From NCBI GenBank assembly GCA_947683425.1, contig CANTUQ010000055.1:10639501-10703500 (forward strand): a stretch of DNA of 64,000 nucleotides, read 5' to 3'. The notes under the pieces are model-generated. The model made no database searches. It was not told where the DNA came from and saw nothing but the letters and a program-made list of their open reading frames with translations. Each line of letters starts with the position of its first letter. Positions within the stretch are counted from its first letter, which is position 1. A program made the position numbers and the translations under genes. This DNA comes from Excoecaria cochinchinensis (taxonomy: Eukaryota; Streptophyta; Magnoliopsida; Malpighiales; Euphorbiaceae). Below, piece after piece: positions 24,876 to 35,434 of the stretch.

Positions 24876-26347
24876 TCAAGTGTTACATGAGTTGAACATT
24901 CGGCTTCTTTCCCTTTATGGCCCATTTCTGCTCCCAACATGTGAAACAGCTTCAAATCTCCTTGAACAACTCCAATTTTGGTTTCCATGGCCCCGGAATT
25001 AACCCCATAACATTTATGCCCTTGAAGCTCCATTTCCTCTTCAATGAATGCTTGAATAAAGCCTTGTAACTTCTCATTGAGTTTCTTGGCTCTATTCCTT
25101 GTAATCGGTCCATTTGGAAGCTTTAATGGGTCCTTTCCATGGCTATCTACATCAGTCCCCCCTTCCTCAAAAAGATTCATCCTCGAATCTGCATCCATAT
25201 CAAAAGGAGATAAATCAGAAATGTTAAAAGTAGCTGAAACTTGATACTCACCAGGTAGATCAATCTTGTATGCATTGTCATTGAGCTTTTCCAATACTTG
25301 AAAATGACCATCTCCTCTTGCATCCAGTTTGTTCTTCCTTTGGTTTGGAAACCTTTCCTTCCTCAGATGTACCCAAACCCAATCTCCTGGTTCAAACAAC
25401 ACCTTCTTACGCACTTTGTTGGCGTTATCAGCATAGTTCCTGTTCCTTTTCTCGATGTGTGCATGGGTTTTCTCATGAATGGATCTAACAAGTTCAGCAT
25501 TCTTCTGTCTATCTAAATTAGATAACTCATTCAAAGGTAAAGGAGTTAAATCCAAGGGAGTTAAAGGGTTAAAACCATACACAACTTCAAAAGGAGAAAA
25601 ACCTATAGAAGAATGAATAGTACGATTATAAGCAAACTCAATCAATGGTAAACAATCTTCCCAAGTTTTCAAATTCTTCCCAACAATAGCACGCAAAAGT
25701 GTCCCTAAAGTTCTATTAACTACTTCAGTTTGTCCATCAGTTTGAGGGTGATAAGTAGTATAAAACAAGAGTTTAGCACCCAACTTCCCCCACAACATCT
25801 TCCAAAAGTAGCTTAAGAACTTGACATCTCTATCAGAAACAATTGTTCTTGGTATTCCATGTAAACGTACTATATCCCTAAAGAACAATCCAGCAACACT
25901 TGTAGCATCTTCAGTTTTATGACAAGGAATGAAATGTGGCATCTTACTAAACCTATCAACTACAACAAATATACTATCCCTACCTCTTTTTGTCCTAGGC
26001 AAGCCTAACACAAAGTCCATAGATATATCTACCCGCGGTTCATTAGGTACAGGTAAAGGAGTATATAGTCCATGTGGTTTGACTTTAGATTTAGCCTGTC
26101 TACATGCAATACATTTACTACCAATTCTTTCAACATCCCTTCTCATATGAGGCCAGAAAAAATGTTCTTGCAATATGTCCACAGTTTTAATCACACCAAA
26201 ATGTCCCATCAAACCTCCACAATGTGCTTCACGTACAAGCAATTCTCTTAAAGAACATATAGGCAAACACAACTTACCATCTTTAAACAAGTATCCATCA
26301 TGCCTATAAAACTTTTGAAATGCAACATGCTCACACGTACGAAACAC
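24851..26347 (-). pseudogene. Integrase and LTR-encoded C-terminal tail
   Basis: About 498 readable codons. The zinc-binding HHCC region (HCGGLMGHFG... to CIACRQAKSK) is followed by a catalytic core with the expected acidic residues: Asp in VDISMDFVLGLP, Asp in TIVSDRDVKF and Glu in GQTEVVNRTL. A GPITRNRAKKL motif lies in the tail. The frame runs through EEGGTDV, which is encoded by the polypurine tract, and continues in the LTR. An upstream frameshift at about 26378 separates this part from RNase H. Confidence 0.85.
25155..25173 (-). other. Polypurine tract of the CRM-like element
   Basis: Minus-strand TTTTTGAGGAAGGGGGGAC abuts the LTR start TGATGTAG. It doubles as codons for the EEGG segment of the polyprotein. 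Confidence 0.8.
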
Positions 26348-26841
26348 ATTACCAAAATCAGAATCAGTAGCATCAAGTCCTTAATATACTCAAATCCCAA
26401 TAACTTAGAACTTAAAGAGGTGATCAAGGCATACCTTCTTGAAAGTGCATCCGCTACCACATTCTCCTTACCTTTCTTGTAATAGATCACATAAGGAAAT
26501 GTATCCACAAACTCCATCCATTTTGAATGTCTCTTTTTCAACTTACCTTGAGACTTCAAGTGTTTAAGTGATTCATGATCAGTGTAGATCACGAATTCTC
26601 TTGGTAATAGGTAATGTTTCCAAACGTCCAATGCTCTCACCAAAGCATAGAATTCCTTATCATAGGTGGAGTATCTCAATTCGGCTCCACTAAGTTTCTC
26701 ACTGAAGTATGCAATTGGCTTCCTTTCCTGCATCAAAACAGCACCAATACCTATCCCGGAGGCATCACATTCAATCTCAAAAGCTTTATCAAAACCAGGC
26801 AAACTTAAAATAGGAGTAGTACATAACTTTTCCTTAAGCAA
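26248..26841 (-). pseudogene. RNase H domain segment
   Basis: Contains IECDASGIGIGAVL, RALDVWKHYLL, YTDHESLKHL and NVVADALSRR, the conserved blocks of Ty3/gypsy RNase H that degrade the RNA strand of the replication hybrid. The readable codons begin just after a TAG near 26859, and the reading turns to nonsense after LLGFEYIKDL because of a one-base loss. The true frame resumes in the integrase segment. Confidence 0.85.
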
Positions 26842-27009
26842 ATTGAAAGCATTTTCCTAATTTTCACCCCATTTAAAAGGCACATCTTTCTTAACAATTT
26901 CAGTTAATGGTGCAACAATAGTACTAAAGTCTTTCACAAACCTCCTATAGAAACTAGCAAGTCCATGAAAACTCCTAACTTTACTAACTGATTTATGTGT
27001 AGGCCAATC

Positions 27010-29217
27010 TTAAATTGCCTTAACCTTTTCATTGCCCACTTCTATCCCTTTGGCCGAAACCACAAACCCTAGGAATATCAATTTATCACTACAAAAAGTG
27101 CATTTCTTTACATTGGCATACAATTTTTCATTCCTAAGTACTTGTAAAATAGCCCTTATATGATCTATATGCTCATCTAAAGATCTACTATAAATGAGCA
27201 TATCATCAAAATAAACAACTACAAACTTTCCTAGGAATGCACGCAAAACATGGTTCATCAATCTCATAAATGTACTAGGTGCATTAGTTAGCCCAAACGG
27301 CATAACCATCCATTCATACAAACCATATTTTATTTTAAAAGTTGTTTTCCATTCATCTCCTAATTTCATCCTAATTTGGTGATATCCACTCTTCAAATCA
27401 ATTTTTGTAAAGAAACAAGCACCGTGCAATTCATCCAACATGTCATCTAACCTAGGAATAGGATGTCGATACTTTACCGTGATTCTATTGACTGCTCGGC
27501 AATCAACACACATCCTCCAAGTTCCATCCTTTGTCGGCACCAGTAAAACAGGGACAGCACATGGGCTCAAGCTTTCTCTTATATGACCTCTTTCCAACAA
27601 CTCATCAACTTGCCTTTGAAGTTCCTTTGTTTCCTTAGGGTTACTTCTATAAGCTGGTCGATTTGGAATCGTTGATCCTGGAATGAAGTCAATCTGATGT
27701 TCAATCCCCCTCAATGGTGGTAACCCCTTGGGAATCTCCTCAGGGAAGACATCATCAAATTCCTGCAATAAAGAAACAACACAACTAGGCAAACTTGGGT
27801 TAATGTCAGTCAAATTAAGAAAATTCTCTTTGAACCGAAGTACAATGAGAGATTTCTTTGCAATAAAAGCACTCTTCAATTCCCTCTGTTTTGCATAGAA
27901 CGAAAATTTCTTTTTCTCTCTTGCACAATCACTCTCCGTTGGGCCATTTTCTTTCTTTTCTCTCTTGGCCTCTTTTACCTCATTTTCTTTTGCCTTTTCG
28001 GCCTCACTACCCATCTCCCCTTCAAATGATTTCTTAAGTCTCAATTGATCATCATGTACCTCTTTTGGTGTCATAGGGGCCAAAATGACATTCTGCCCAT
28101 TCATCTTGAATGAATACCTATTTTTATACCCATCATGTGTTACACGCCTATCAAATTGCCAAGGCCTTCCAAGTAATATATGACCAGCATGCATGGGTAC
28201 CACATCACATACAACCTCATCCTTATATCTCCCAATCGAGAAGGCAATAAGAACTTGTTTTGTTACTTTTACTTCTCCACAATCATTCAACCATTGCAGT
28301 TTATAAGGATTAGGGTGTTTCATCCATCTCAGTCCCAACTTGTTAACAAGTGTAGTACTAACAACATTAGTATAACTACCCCCATCTATAATTAAATTAC
28401 AAACTTTCCCATTCACTTTACATCTAGTATGGAAGATATTTTCCCTTTGGTCTACATCTGATTCTTCCTTAAATTGCACATTCAAAGCCTGCCTAACAAC
28501 TAGAGATTCACCATGTTCAGCAAATTCAATTTCATCATCAGAAGCATCTACTAAACTAGGCATGGAATCAGAATCACTTTCATGTTGAGAAACAACTTCT
28601 CCACTATCCCTGACAAGCATAGACCTTTTATTAGGACACTGAGATGCAATATGCCCAACCCCCAAACATCTAAAACATTTAATCTCTTTATGTTTAGTAT
28701 TAGAAGGGATTATATTAGAGGTACCTTTTGATTCGGTTTTGAAACATTGATTGTCCTTGAATTTGTCTTTTGAGTCGAAGGACTTTTGGGCAGCCTTATT
28801 GTCACTCTTATTCCACTTCGAACTACAATTAGATGTGGAACCCAAATTTTGGCTTCTAGCACTTCCTTTGTATTTCATTTGTCTCTCCACTTTCATGGCC
28901 AAGTTCACTAGTTCCTCCATGTCAAGGAATGGGTGCAACTCGACAACATTTGCAATCTCCCTATTTAGGCCACTTAGAAATCGAATCATAACTGATTCTT
29001 CCTCTTCTTCTAGGTTTGCTTTTATCATTAACATTTTAATCTCCTTGTGGTATTCTTCCACTGTTCTAGCCCCTTGAGTAAGTCTATGCAATCGTTGATG
29101 TATCTCTCTATAGTAATAGCTCGGCACAAACCTTTTTCTCATAATCCTTTTCATCTCTTCCCAACTAGAAACAGGATTCTCTCCATTTCTCCTCCTTTTC
29201 TTGTTCAATTTGCCCAC
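27010..29217 (-). pseudogene. gag C-terminus, protease and reverse transcriptase
   Basis: About 735 readable codons. The first part completes gag (KRFVPSYYYREIHQRLHRL, then a zinc knuckle CFRCLGVGHIASQC). The aspartic protease has the active-site block LIIDGGSYTNVVS. Reverse transcriptase follows, with CVDCRAVNRITVKYRHPIP, KIDLKSGYHQIRM and the catalytic VVYFDDMLIY. The segment ends at a TAA (27010-27012) just after the RT thumb, and the frame continues beyond it as DWPTHKSVSKVRSFHGLASF. The first codon listed here is not a true start. Confidence 0.85.
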
Positions 29218-29660
29218 TATACTAGTGCATAGTTTGACAACTCTACTGCAGCTAGTCTAACCTTCTTTTCCTCAGAATAGTTATGGCATTCAAAGATCAT
29301 CTCTACTTTCCTTTCCCACTCTAAGTATTCTTTAGCATCATTTCGGCCTTTGAAGGGTGGAATATTCATCTTGATAGCATTTATGTTACTATCCATTTTA
29401 TCTTCTCTTCTCACTCTTCCCCTTACTGAATGAACTTCCTCCTCTTCGTCCAATTCATCATGATCAACCTCTTCAGTAATGAATCGACCTCTCCTTGCTA
29501 CTCTACTGGTAGTATTAGAAGTGCTCACTTCGAGCTTCTCCAATCTTTCATTTATATTCCCCATTTCCCTCATAAATCTCTCAAATGTACTTTGCACTGC
29601 TTGTATAGCAAAGGCAATCTCTTCTTGGGACATGCCTTTCTTACCAGTTTCTTCAGTCAT

Positions 29661-30568
29661 TGTATTTACCTGCAAACAAAATTAGATAAAATAACCTCAC
29701 AAAGCACTCCCTCTCGTGTTTACACTCAAGTTTGTATCACTCCTCTCGTGTTTCACACAATATGAGATTTTACCCTCTTGAATGCACTCACACACTCTTG
29801 CCTTTTTCCACTCTAGCTTTTTACTTTCGGGTTGTTATTCAGAACCAAGTATCAATTCAAGCAAGTCTTAATGTAGGGAAATACAAGATAACTTAATGAA
29901 GAATATAGCACACTCGAATCTAGAGGCAAGATTTTGTATAGGAAACAATAAAACAGAATTATTACACACTTAGATGAAGAAAGGTGTGCAAACTGAATTT
30001 TGCGCAAATGAGTAATAGAAAGCAACTTACCACTCAAACAATCTAAATGGAAGCAAAAGCAATTAAACAAATAAAAGAGACTTAGAATATTAAGAAAAAT
30101 AGATTTGAACAAAGTGTAATAGATTCAGCACTCCTTAATGAAGAAACTGAACTAGAACCTAAATATTCTATCCCAACCCAAGCTAGATCTAACTAACATG
30201 CAAACACCTAAATTTAAGTTATAATCAGTACCCCCAAATAGATCTAGATTTTTTTTTTAATATAAGATCAGTAGCTAAACTATCTTAATGAGGTTCAACT
30301 TAATCACTTTAGGTATAAAAAGAATTCAATGAATCATTTTCAACTCAACCAAAAAAGATTTGAGCTATAAAACCTATTACTTGTTCATTATTGTTCAATT
30401 CAGTTTCAAATCCTTATAACAAGCAATAGATGACACAAATATGATATATGTATCATTTAAATCACGAATGAACAGTAGCTACTTGATGAACAGTACGCGT
30501 GAACAGTACCAGTTTTTTTTTTAACACCAAACAATAATTCAAGCTAGATAAAAATCCAACTTCAATTA
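29661..30568 (-). other. Leader between primer site and gag
   Basis: About 0.9 kb of AT-rich DNA without a credible ORF, forming the untranslated leader of the CRM-like genomic RNA. Confidence 0.65.
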
Positions 30569-30582
30569 GGCTCTCATACCAA
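30569..30582 (-). other. Primer binding site (tRNA-Met-like)
   Basis: Minus-strand TTGGTATGAGAGCC follows the LTR end directly and differs at one base from the TGGTATCAGAGC consensus. Confidence 0.75.
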
Positions 30583-30583
30583 T

Positions 30584-31172
30584 TGATGAGGAACCCTAGG
30601 TTCTAATTAAAAACCCCGAACTCTTCATTCAATTAACCATCAAATCTTAAACATGCAATCTGAAATTTTATTCACTTTAAACCCTAATATCAAAGATAAT
30701 TAAGACCTAAAGCAGAAAAATGGAAAAATAGAACTACACAAGAACAAAGCTTGAATAACCCAATTCTTAAAACAATACAAAGTAAAGATTCACTTACTTT
30801 GCAAAAGATGTCTTGCAAACAGCAAAGAACAATAATATTTCTCTATTTAAAAAAAACTGATGAAAAACACGCATAAGTATGCCTTATATAGGCAGCCACT
30901 TAATCCTAATACATGTAGGAGTAAATAAACCCTAAACTTAATTGAAATAATAAAATTAAAAGCCAATTGGATGGGCTGCCAAAGTGGGTGGTGTGAGCCC
31001 ATATTGAAAAGGCTTAGTTATTACAATTAATCAAGTTAAAAACTTAAATTGAGGCCCTTACTAAAAGCCCAAACCAAACAGCCCATTAGTTCATTAATTA
31101 AGCACATGCAATGCACATGACATAAGCCACATGTCTAGCACATATCAAGCACATGCTTGGCACATAACCGAT
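30584..31172 (-). repeat. Tandem partial LTR unit 1 (589 bp)
   Basis: One of three direct head-to-tail copies of the TATA-to-end part of the LTR. Starts TGATGAGGAACCC, ends CTTGGCACATAACCGAT, and carries the TATA box at 30882-30892. Confidence 0.85.
30882..30892 (-). promoter_or_regulatory. TATA box, unit 1
   Basis: CCTATATAAGG on the minus strand, nearest to gag of the three tandem copies in the 5' LTR. Confidence 0.65.
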
Positions 31173-31761
31173 TGATGCGGAACCCTAGGATCTAATTAAA
31201 AACTCCGAACTCTTCATTCAATTAACCATCAAATCCTAAACATGCAATCTGAAATTTTATTCACTTTAAACCCTAATATCAAATATAATTAAGACCTGAA
31301 GCAGAAAAATGGAAGAATAGAACTACACAAGAACAAAGCTTGAATAACCCAATTCTTAAAACAATACAAAGTAAAGATTCACTTACTTTGCAAAAGATGT
31401 CTTGCAAACAGCAAAGAACAATAATATTTCTCTATTAAAAAAAAACTGATGAAAAACACGCATAAGTATGCCTTATATAGGCAGCCACTTAATCCTAATA
31501 CATGTAGGAGTAAATAAACCCTAAACCTAATTGAAATAATAAAATTAAAAGCCAATTGGATGGGCTGCCAAAGTGGGTGGCGTGAGCCCATATTGAAAAG
31601 GCTTAGTTATTACAATTAATCAAGTTAAAAACTTAAATTGAGGCCCTAACTAAAAGCCCAAACCAAACAGCCCATTAGTTCATTAATTAAGCACATGTAA
31701 TGCACATGACATAAGCCACATGTCTAGCACATGTCAAGCACATGCTTGGCACATAACCGAT
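31173..31761 (-). repeat. Tandem partial LTR unit 2 (589 bp)
   Basis: Starts TGATGCGGAACCC and has the same CATAACCGAT junction as unit 1. Period is exactly 589 to both neighbours. The short ORF at 31379-31591 repeats at 31968-32180 for the same reason and is not a gene. Confidence 0.85.
31471..31481 (-). promoter_or_regulatory. TATA box, unit 2
   Basis: Second tandem copy of CCTATATAAGG, 589 bases from the first. Confidence 0.65.
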
Positions 31762-32059
31762 TGATGCGAAACCCTAGGATCTAATTAAAAACCCCGAACT
31801 CTTCATTCAATTAACCATCAAATCCTAAACATGCAATCTGAAATTTTATTCACTTTAAACCCTAATATCAAAGATAATTAAGACCTGAAGCAGAAAAATG
31901 GAAGAATAGAACTACACAAGAACAAAGCTTGAATAACCCAATTCTTAAAACAACACAAAGTAAAGATTCACTTACTTTGCAAAAGATGTCTTGCAAACAG
32001 CAAAGAACAATAATATTTCTCTATTAAAAAAAAACTGATGAAAAACACGCATAAGTATG

Positions 32060-32070
32060 CCTTATATAGG
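32060..32070 (-). promoter_or_regulatory. TATA box of full 5' LTR
   Basis: Third copy of CCTATATAAGG. This is the only one in the 5' LTR that still has the CACATG array upstream. Confidence 0.65.
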
Positions 32071-32392
32071 CAGCCACTTAATCCTAATACATGTAGGAGT
32101 AAATAAACCCTAAACCTAATTGAAATAATAAAATTAAAAGCCAATTGGATGGGCTGCCAAAGTGGGTGGCGTGAGCCCATATTGAAAAGGCTTAGTTATT
32201 ACAATTAATCAAGTTAAAAACTTAAATTGAGGCCCTAACTAAAAGCCCAAACCAAACAGCCCATTAGTTCATTAATTAAGGACATGCAATGCACATGACA
32301 TAAGCCACATGTCTAGCACATGTCAAGCACATGCTTGGCACATGTCATTGTCACATGCTCGGCACATGTTTAGGTCACATGCTCGGCACATG

Positions 32393-32696
32393 TCAAGTGG
32401 CACATGACCGGCACATGTCAAGTGTTACATGAGTTGAACATTCGGCTTCTTTCCCTTCATGGCCCATTTTTGCTCCCAACATGTGAACCAACTTCAAATC
32501 TCCTTGAACAACTCCAATTTTGTTTTCCATGGCCCCGGAATTAACCCCATAATATTTATGCCCTTGAAGCTCCATTTCCTCTTCAATGAATGCTTGAATA
32601 AAGCCTTGTAACTTCTCATTGAGTTTCTTTGCTCTATTCCTTGTAATCGGTCCATTTGGAAGCTTTAATGGGTCCTTTCCATGGCTATCTACATCA
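32393..32696 (-). pseudogene. LTR-encoded polyprotein tail, 5' copy
   Basis: About 100 codons (DVDSHGKDPLKLPNG..., GPITRNRAKKLNEK) identical in frame to the integrase tail in the 3' LTR. In the 5' LTR it has no upstream coding sequence, so it is a passive copy and not an independent gene. Confidence 0.75.
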
Positions 32697-32701
32697 ATCA
32701 C

Positions 32702-33735
32702 AAAAACATAACCTACACATCTTAAAGTACATATAAGAACCCTTGAACCAATTTAAAAACACTTATATCACTTACCTCAATTTTATACCTAAACTTTCAA
32801 GTCTTGGTGTTTCCCAATTCAATCACTTCAAATGGACTCTAATCACCACTAATATGTTGTAGAGGAGCTAAAATTTACTTAGGAGGCTAAAATTTGAGGA
32901 GAGATGAAGAGAGAATTAAAGAAAGATGGAGGAAGGTTAAAGGTAGTCAATTCGGCCAAGGAAGTAGAGGAGGGAGCTGCTGGATTTTTCAAGTTTTGTC
33001 TAGATAATTCTGATACTTAGGCTATTTATAGGTTATTTAATGGGCTGGGCTTGGTCCAACCAGGGTGGCCCAATATATATAAGCCTATTTTTAATTTTTA
33101 AACCAATTTTTAAGCCCAAAGTGCTTTTTATCATTTTCTCAATTCATTTTATCCCTAAACTAATTCCAAAATTCTTAAAATATAGAATATAGATTCCATA
33201 CAAAATTTTAGCTCAATCAGAGTTCGTTTAAGGTCCAATTCACTTAAATCGGTCCTATTAGACACTTTTTCAGTACTACCTTAAAAATAAAATTTTCACT
33301 GTCCAAAATTTCTAAATATTATCTAGAGTCATTCTATACCTTCAAAATATCATTTTCAATCCATTTATAATCTTTAAAAATTAAGTCAAAGGTTAGTCAA
33401 ACTTGGTTACTATTTGAACCGAACTAAGGGCCAACTTCGGTTGGACTTTCGAAAACTTATTTGACCTCATTTTTGCACCAAATTTTACCACTATACTCCA
33501 GACAGTCCACAGATTTAAATACGTGAATAACATTTTTTTAGCAAACAGCTGCCATTTTTAGCTATATGGCTTCCCAGTAGGTCAACCATCCTAGGATTGC
33601 TATACCTCTAGAACGCTTAACCTTTTGACTTTACTACAATTAAGGGTACTAAAATTATCACTTTCATACCAAAACCACATTAGAGGCTCTATAGATTTCA
33701 CTGATCAATACTAAGCTAGAATATGGGCCATTACA
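32702..33735 (-). other. Right piece of solo LTR0
   Basis: Non-coding, ends GGGCCATTACA before TATCA. The minus strand would be the LTR's 5' part. Confidence 0.7.
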
Positions 33736-33792
33736 TATCATGCAAAGTACATGTCTCCAAATCATATATATCAGAATAATTTTTTATTACAT

Positions 33793-34070
33793 CACTACAA
33801 AAAAATAGCAAATTAGCGACGGCATTTTTCGTCGCGAAAATGGCCTTTTTCGTCGCCAATTACCTTTAGCGATGCCATGACTAATCCGTCGCTATTTGCT
33901 CTGTCGCAAGGAATTTGAGACTAAAACATACAATCGTCGCTAAAAATAGTGACGGCAAATTCCGTCGCTAAAAATAAAATTTTCGTCATTAAATAACCCC
34001 TTATATTATTCACCATAAATATTGAAAAAATTATTAGCGACAGAAAATCCATCGCTATTCCGTCGCTAAA
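33793..34070. repeat. CACTA A left subterminal repeats
   Basis: About fifteen variants of TTAGCGACGG or CCGTCGCTAA in both directions within 280 bases. In this superfamily such motifs bind the element's DNA-binding protein. Closely related to the left end of element B at 50599-50960. Confidence 0.8.
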
Positions 34071-35240
34071 AATATTAAATATTTTATTATTATTTGGAAT
34101 TTAATTTTTTATTATTATTATTAGATCCAAAATTTAATTTATGTAAATAATAATTATACAATATTATTAACAATACTATTAATTTAAAAAATATAATATC
34201 ATAGACTCAAAATATCCAAATTTCTTTAATAAAATAAAATAAAAAATTAATTTACATATAATTAAAACATGTTAAAAAATGTAAACACTCATTTCCACAA
34301 TCATAAAATATTTAAAAATTACAATAAAAAAACATATTATAAGATCTTGAAACATCCATGGAACGACACAATTTTGAATCTTTAATTACTTCATGAACCA
34401 CCTAATTTATAAATTATGAGAAAAAATAAAATTAAAGTTAACAACAAATAGCAAATAAAATAAAATTAAAGCAACTAACTCATAGAGAGCAAAGTGAAAA
34501 ATTAAACTAGCGTTTTATGAGTTTAAAAAAAAATCGACATTTTCAACACTAATTGCCTTATTTGTATCTAACATTAGTAAACAAATAAACCTATATTTCA
34601 CTATTATTGTTCATAATTCTACTAAGTTGCCAATTTCATGGATAAACTTTAGATTATACACACATACATCTTACCCAAACATAATATACATATTCACCAA
34701 ATATAGGTGAATTCCCGTATAAGTATCGTACAGTTTTAAATGAGTTGATAATACTAGACACATAACAAATTGAGGCACAAAATAACATGTTCGTAAAAGG
34801 CAATTGTACAGGAGTTACATCAATAATGTCCCTAAACAACTAAACAAGCCCTATTATATTCTTCTTGACAGTAAACAAAAAATTAACCAATCTCAAAAGC
34901 TAAACCTATAGTTTTATGTGGTTACATTGCAAGATCATGTCACCTTGTTCAGAAATTACAAACCTATTGTCCAAAATAAATGGTTAGATGACAAATTTAA
35001 CATACATAAAAGCACAAATTTTTGGCTATTAAATACACATTCCAGAAACATTATAAGCTCCATCAATAATTAAAGCATATCTTTAACAATTTTGGAAACC
35101 AAGATCAAGAATTCATTCAATATAAAAATCGTCACATTCCTTTTATCAACACATCAACATGCCACTAGAAAAACTCACCAATAGCATAAAGTAATTATAA
35201 TCAAATTTTTGGATGCAACATAATTCTAAGCTAAACTTAC
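34071..35240. other. CACTA A interior, AT-rich
   Basis: No credible ORF. The portion next to 35240 would be intron sequence downstream of the tubulin exon fragment. The portion at 34080-34210 is related to 51110-51200 in element B. Confidence 0.55.
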
Positions 35241-35434
35241 TGGTCAGAGTGGTCAACTTGAGAGTCCTAAAATAGATATCGTACAGGGCTCCATTGTCTA
35301 GCACCATGCACTCATCAGCATTCTCAACCAATTGATGTATATAAAGGCTGGCATTGTATGCCTCAACAACAGTATATGAAACTTAGGTGACGGGAACACA
35401 AAGAAAGCAAGCATTATTCTGTCGGGGAACACAG
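35241..35434 (-). pseudogene. Captured beta-tubulin exon fragment
   Basis: On the minus strand the translation includes HQLVENADECMVLDNGALYD and FRTLKLTT, preceded in another frame by FPDRIMLAFFVFPSPK. These are diagnostic beta-tubulin blocks, about residues 160-222 of a 445-residue protein, with substitutions (for example Gly for Glu in VLDNEALYD, and Tyr for Cys). One base appears lost between the PSPK block and the next. The exon ends in ...ACCA followed by GTAAGT, a good splice donor at the position where plant beta-tubulin genes have their second intron, so genomic DNA and not mRNA was captured. It lies inside CACTA A and its upstream side is cut near the Tat insertion. Confidence 0.8.

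Larger units (their letters stand above)
24223..25154 (-). mobile_element. 3' LTR of the CRM-like element (932 bp)
   Basis: Ends TGATGTGG (24223) and CTACATCA (25154), a TGATGT inverted end. The neighbour on the minus strand is TTGAGGAAGGGGGGAC, a good polypurine tract. It contains a TATA box (24518-24528), an E-box array (24739-24875) and, from 25154 to 24851, the last about 100 codons of the polyprotein. Confidence 0.85.
24851..29660 (-). pseudogene. gag-pol: CRM-like gag-pol polyprotein, multiply broken
   Basis: One ancestral reading frame starting at the ATG at 29658-29660 (MTEETGKKGMSQEE). The breaks I can see are a TAG in place of a Trp codon near 29217 together with a one-base loss, a TAA at 27010-27012 where family members have Gln, a TAG at about 26859, and a one-base frameshift near 26378. 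Domain order is gag, zinc knuckle, protease, reverse transcriptase, RNase H, integrase and a C-terminal tail, the standard Ty3/gypsy order. The final 101 codons lie inside the 3' LTR. The domains stay readable between the breaks, which fits a retrotransposon inactive for some time. Confidence 0.85.
24223..32696 (-). mobile_element. CRM-like chromovirus with expanded 5' LTR
   Basis: Bracketed by ATCAC (24218-24222, 32697-32701). Minus-strand order: 5' LTR 32696-30584 (expanded), primer site, leader, gag-protease-RT-RNase H-integrase 29660-24851, purine tract, 3' LTR 25154-24223. Its RT, integrase and gag resemble the CRM (centromeric) clade of plant chromoviruses as I know them, and the polyprotein frame crosses the purine tract into the 3' LTR, a feature reported for CRM elements. 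Stops and frameshifts disable it. The LTRs differ by about 25 substitutions and small indels by eye, so it is clearly older than the gag-only element. Confidence 0.85.
31762..32696 (-). mobile_element. Full-length 5' LTR of the CRM-like element (935 bp)
   Basis: Matches the 3' LTR from TGATGCG to CTACATCA and ends exactly where the ATCAC duplication begins. Because the TSD lies outside this copy, units 1 and 2 arose by internal duplication and not by separate insertions. Confidence 0.85.
8557..33735 (-). mobile_element. Solo LTR0 (about 3.3 kb), interrupted by later insertions
   Basis: The ends TGTAACACCC (8557) and GGGCCATTACA (33735) are flanked by the same pentamer TATCA (8552-8556 and 33736-33740). 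Taking out the two nested blocks (8966-22387 and 24223-32701) leaves 8557-8965, 22388-24222 and 32702-33735, about 3.28 kb with no coding region. That is the signature of a single LTR left by recombination. Orientation is judged minus: TGTAATGGCCC reads as the LTR start and a GC-poor leader-like part with CTCAG/CTGAG symmetry (22600-22625) lies near the other end. Confidence 0.8.

Noticed and set aside
24223..24898. CRM-like LTR ending at TGTTCAACTC (about 24898) with AAAGGGAAAGAAG as purine tract
   Set aside because: The longer LTR to 25154 has a better purine tract and agrees with the outer copy that ends exactly at the ATCAC duplication (32696/32697).
31379..32180. Two identical 70-codon ORFs 589 bases apart
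   Set aside because: Consequence of the tandem LTR units; they cover the TATA box region and are not genes.
33793..34070. CRISPR-like or regulatory repeat array
   Set aside because: The GCGACGG/CCGTCGC words are in both orientations at irregular spacing next to a CACTA terminus, as expected for transposon subterminal repeats.
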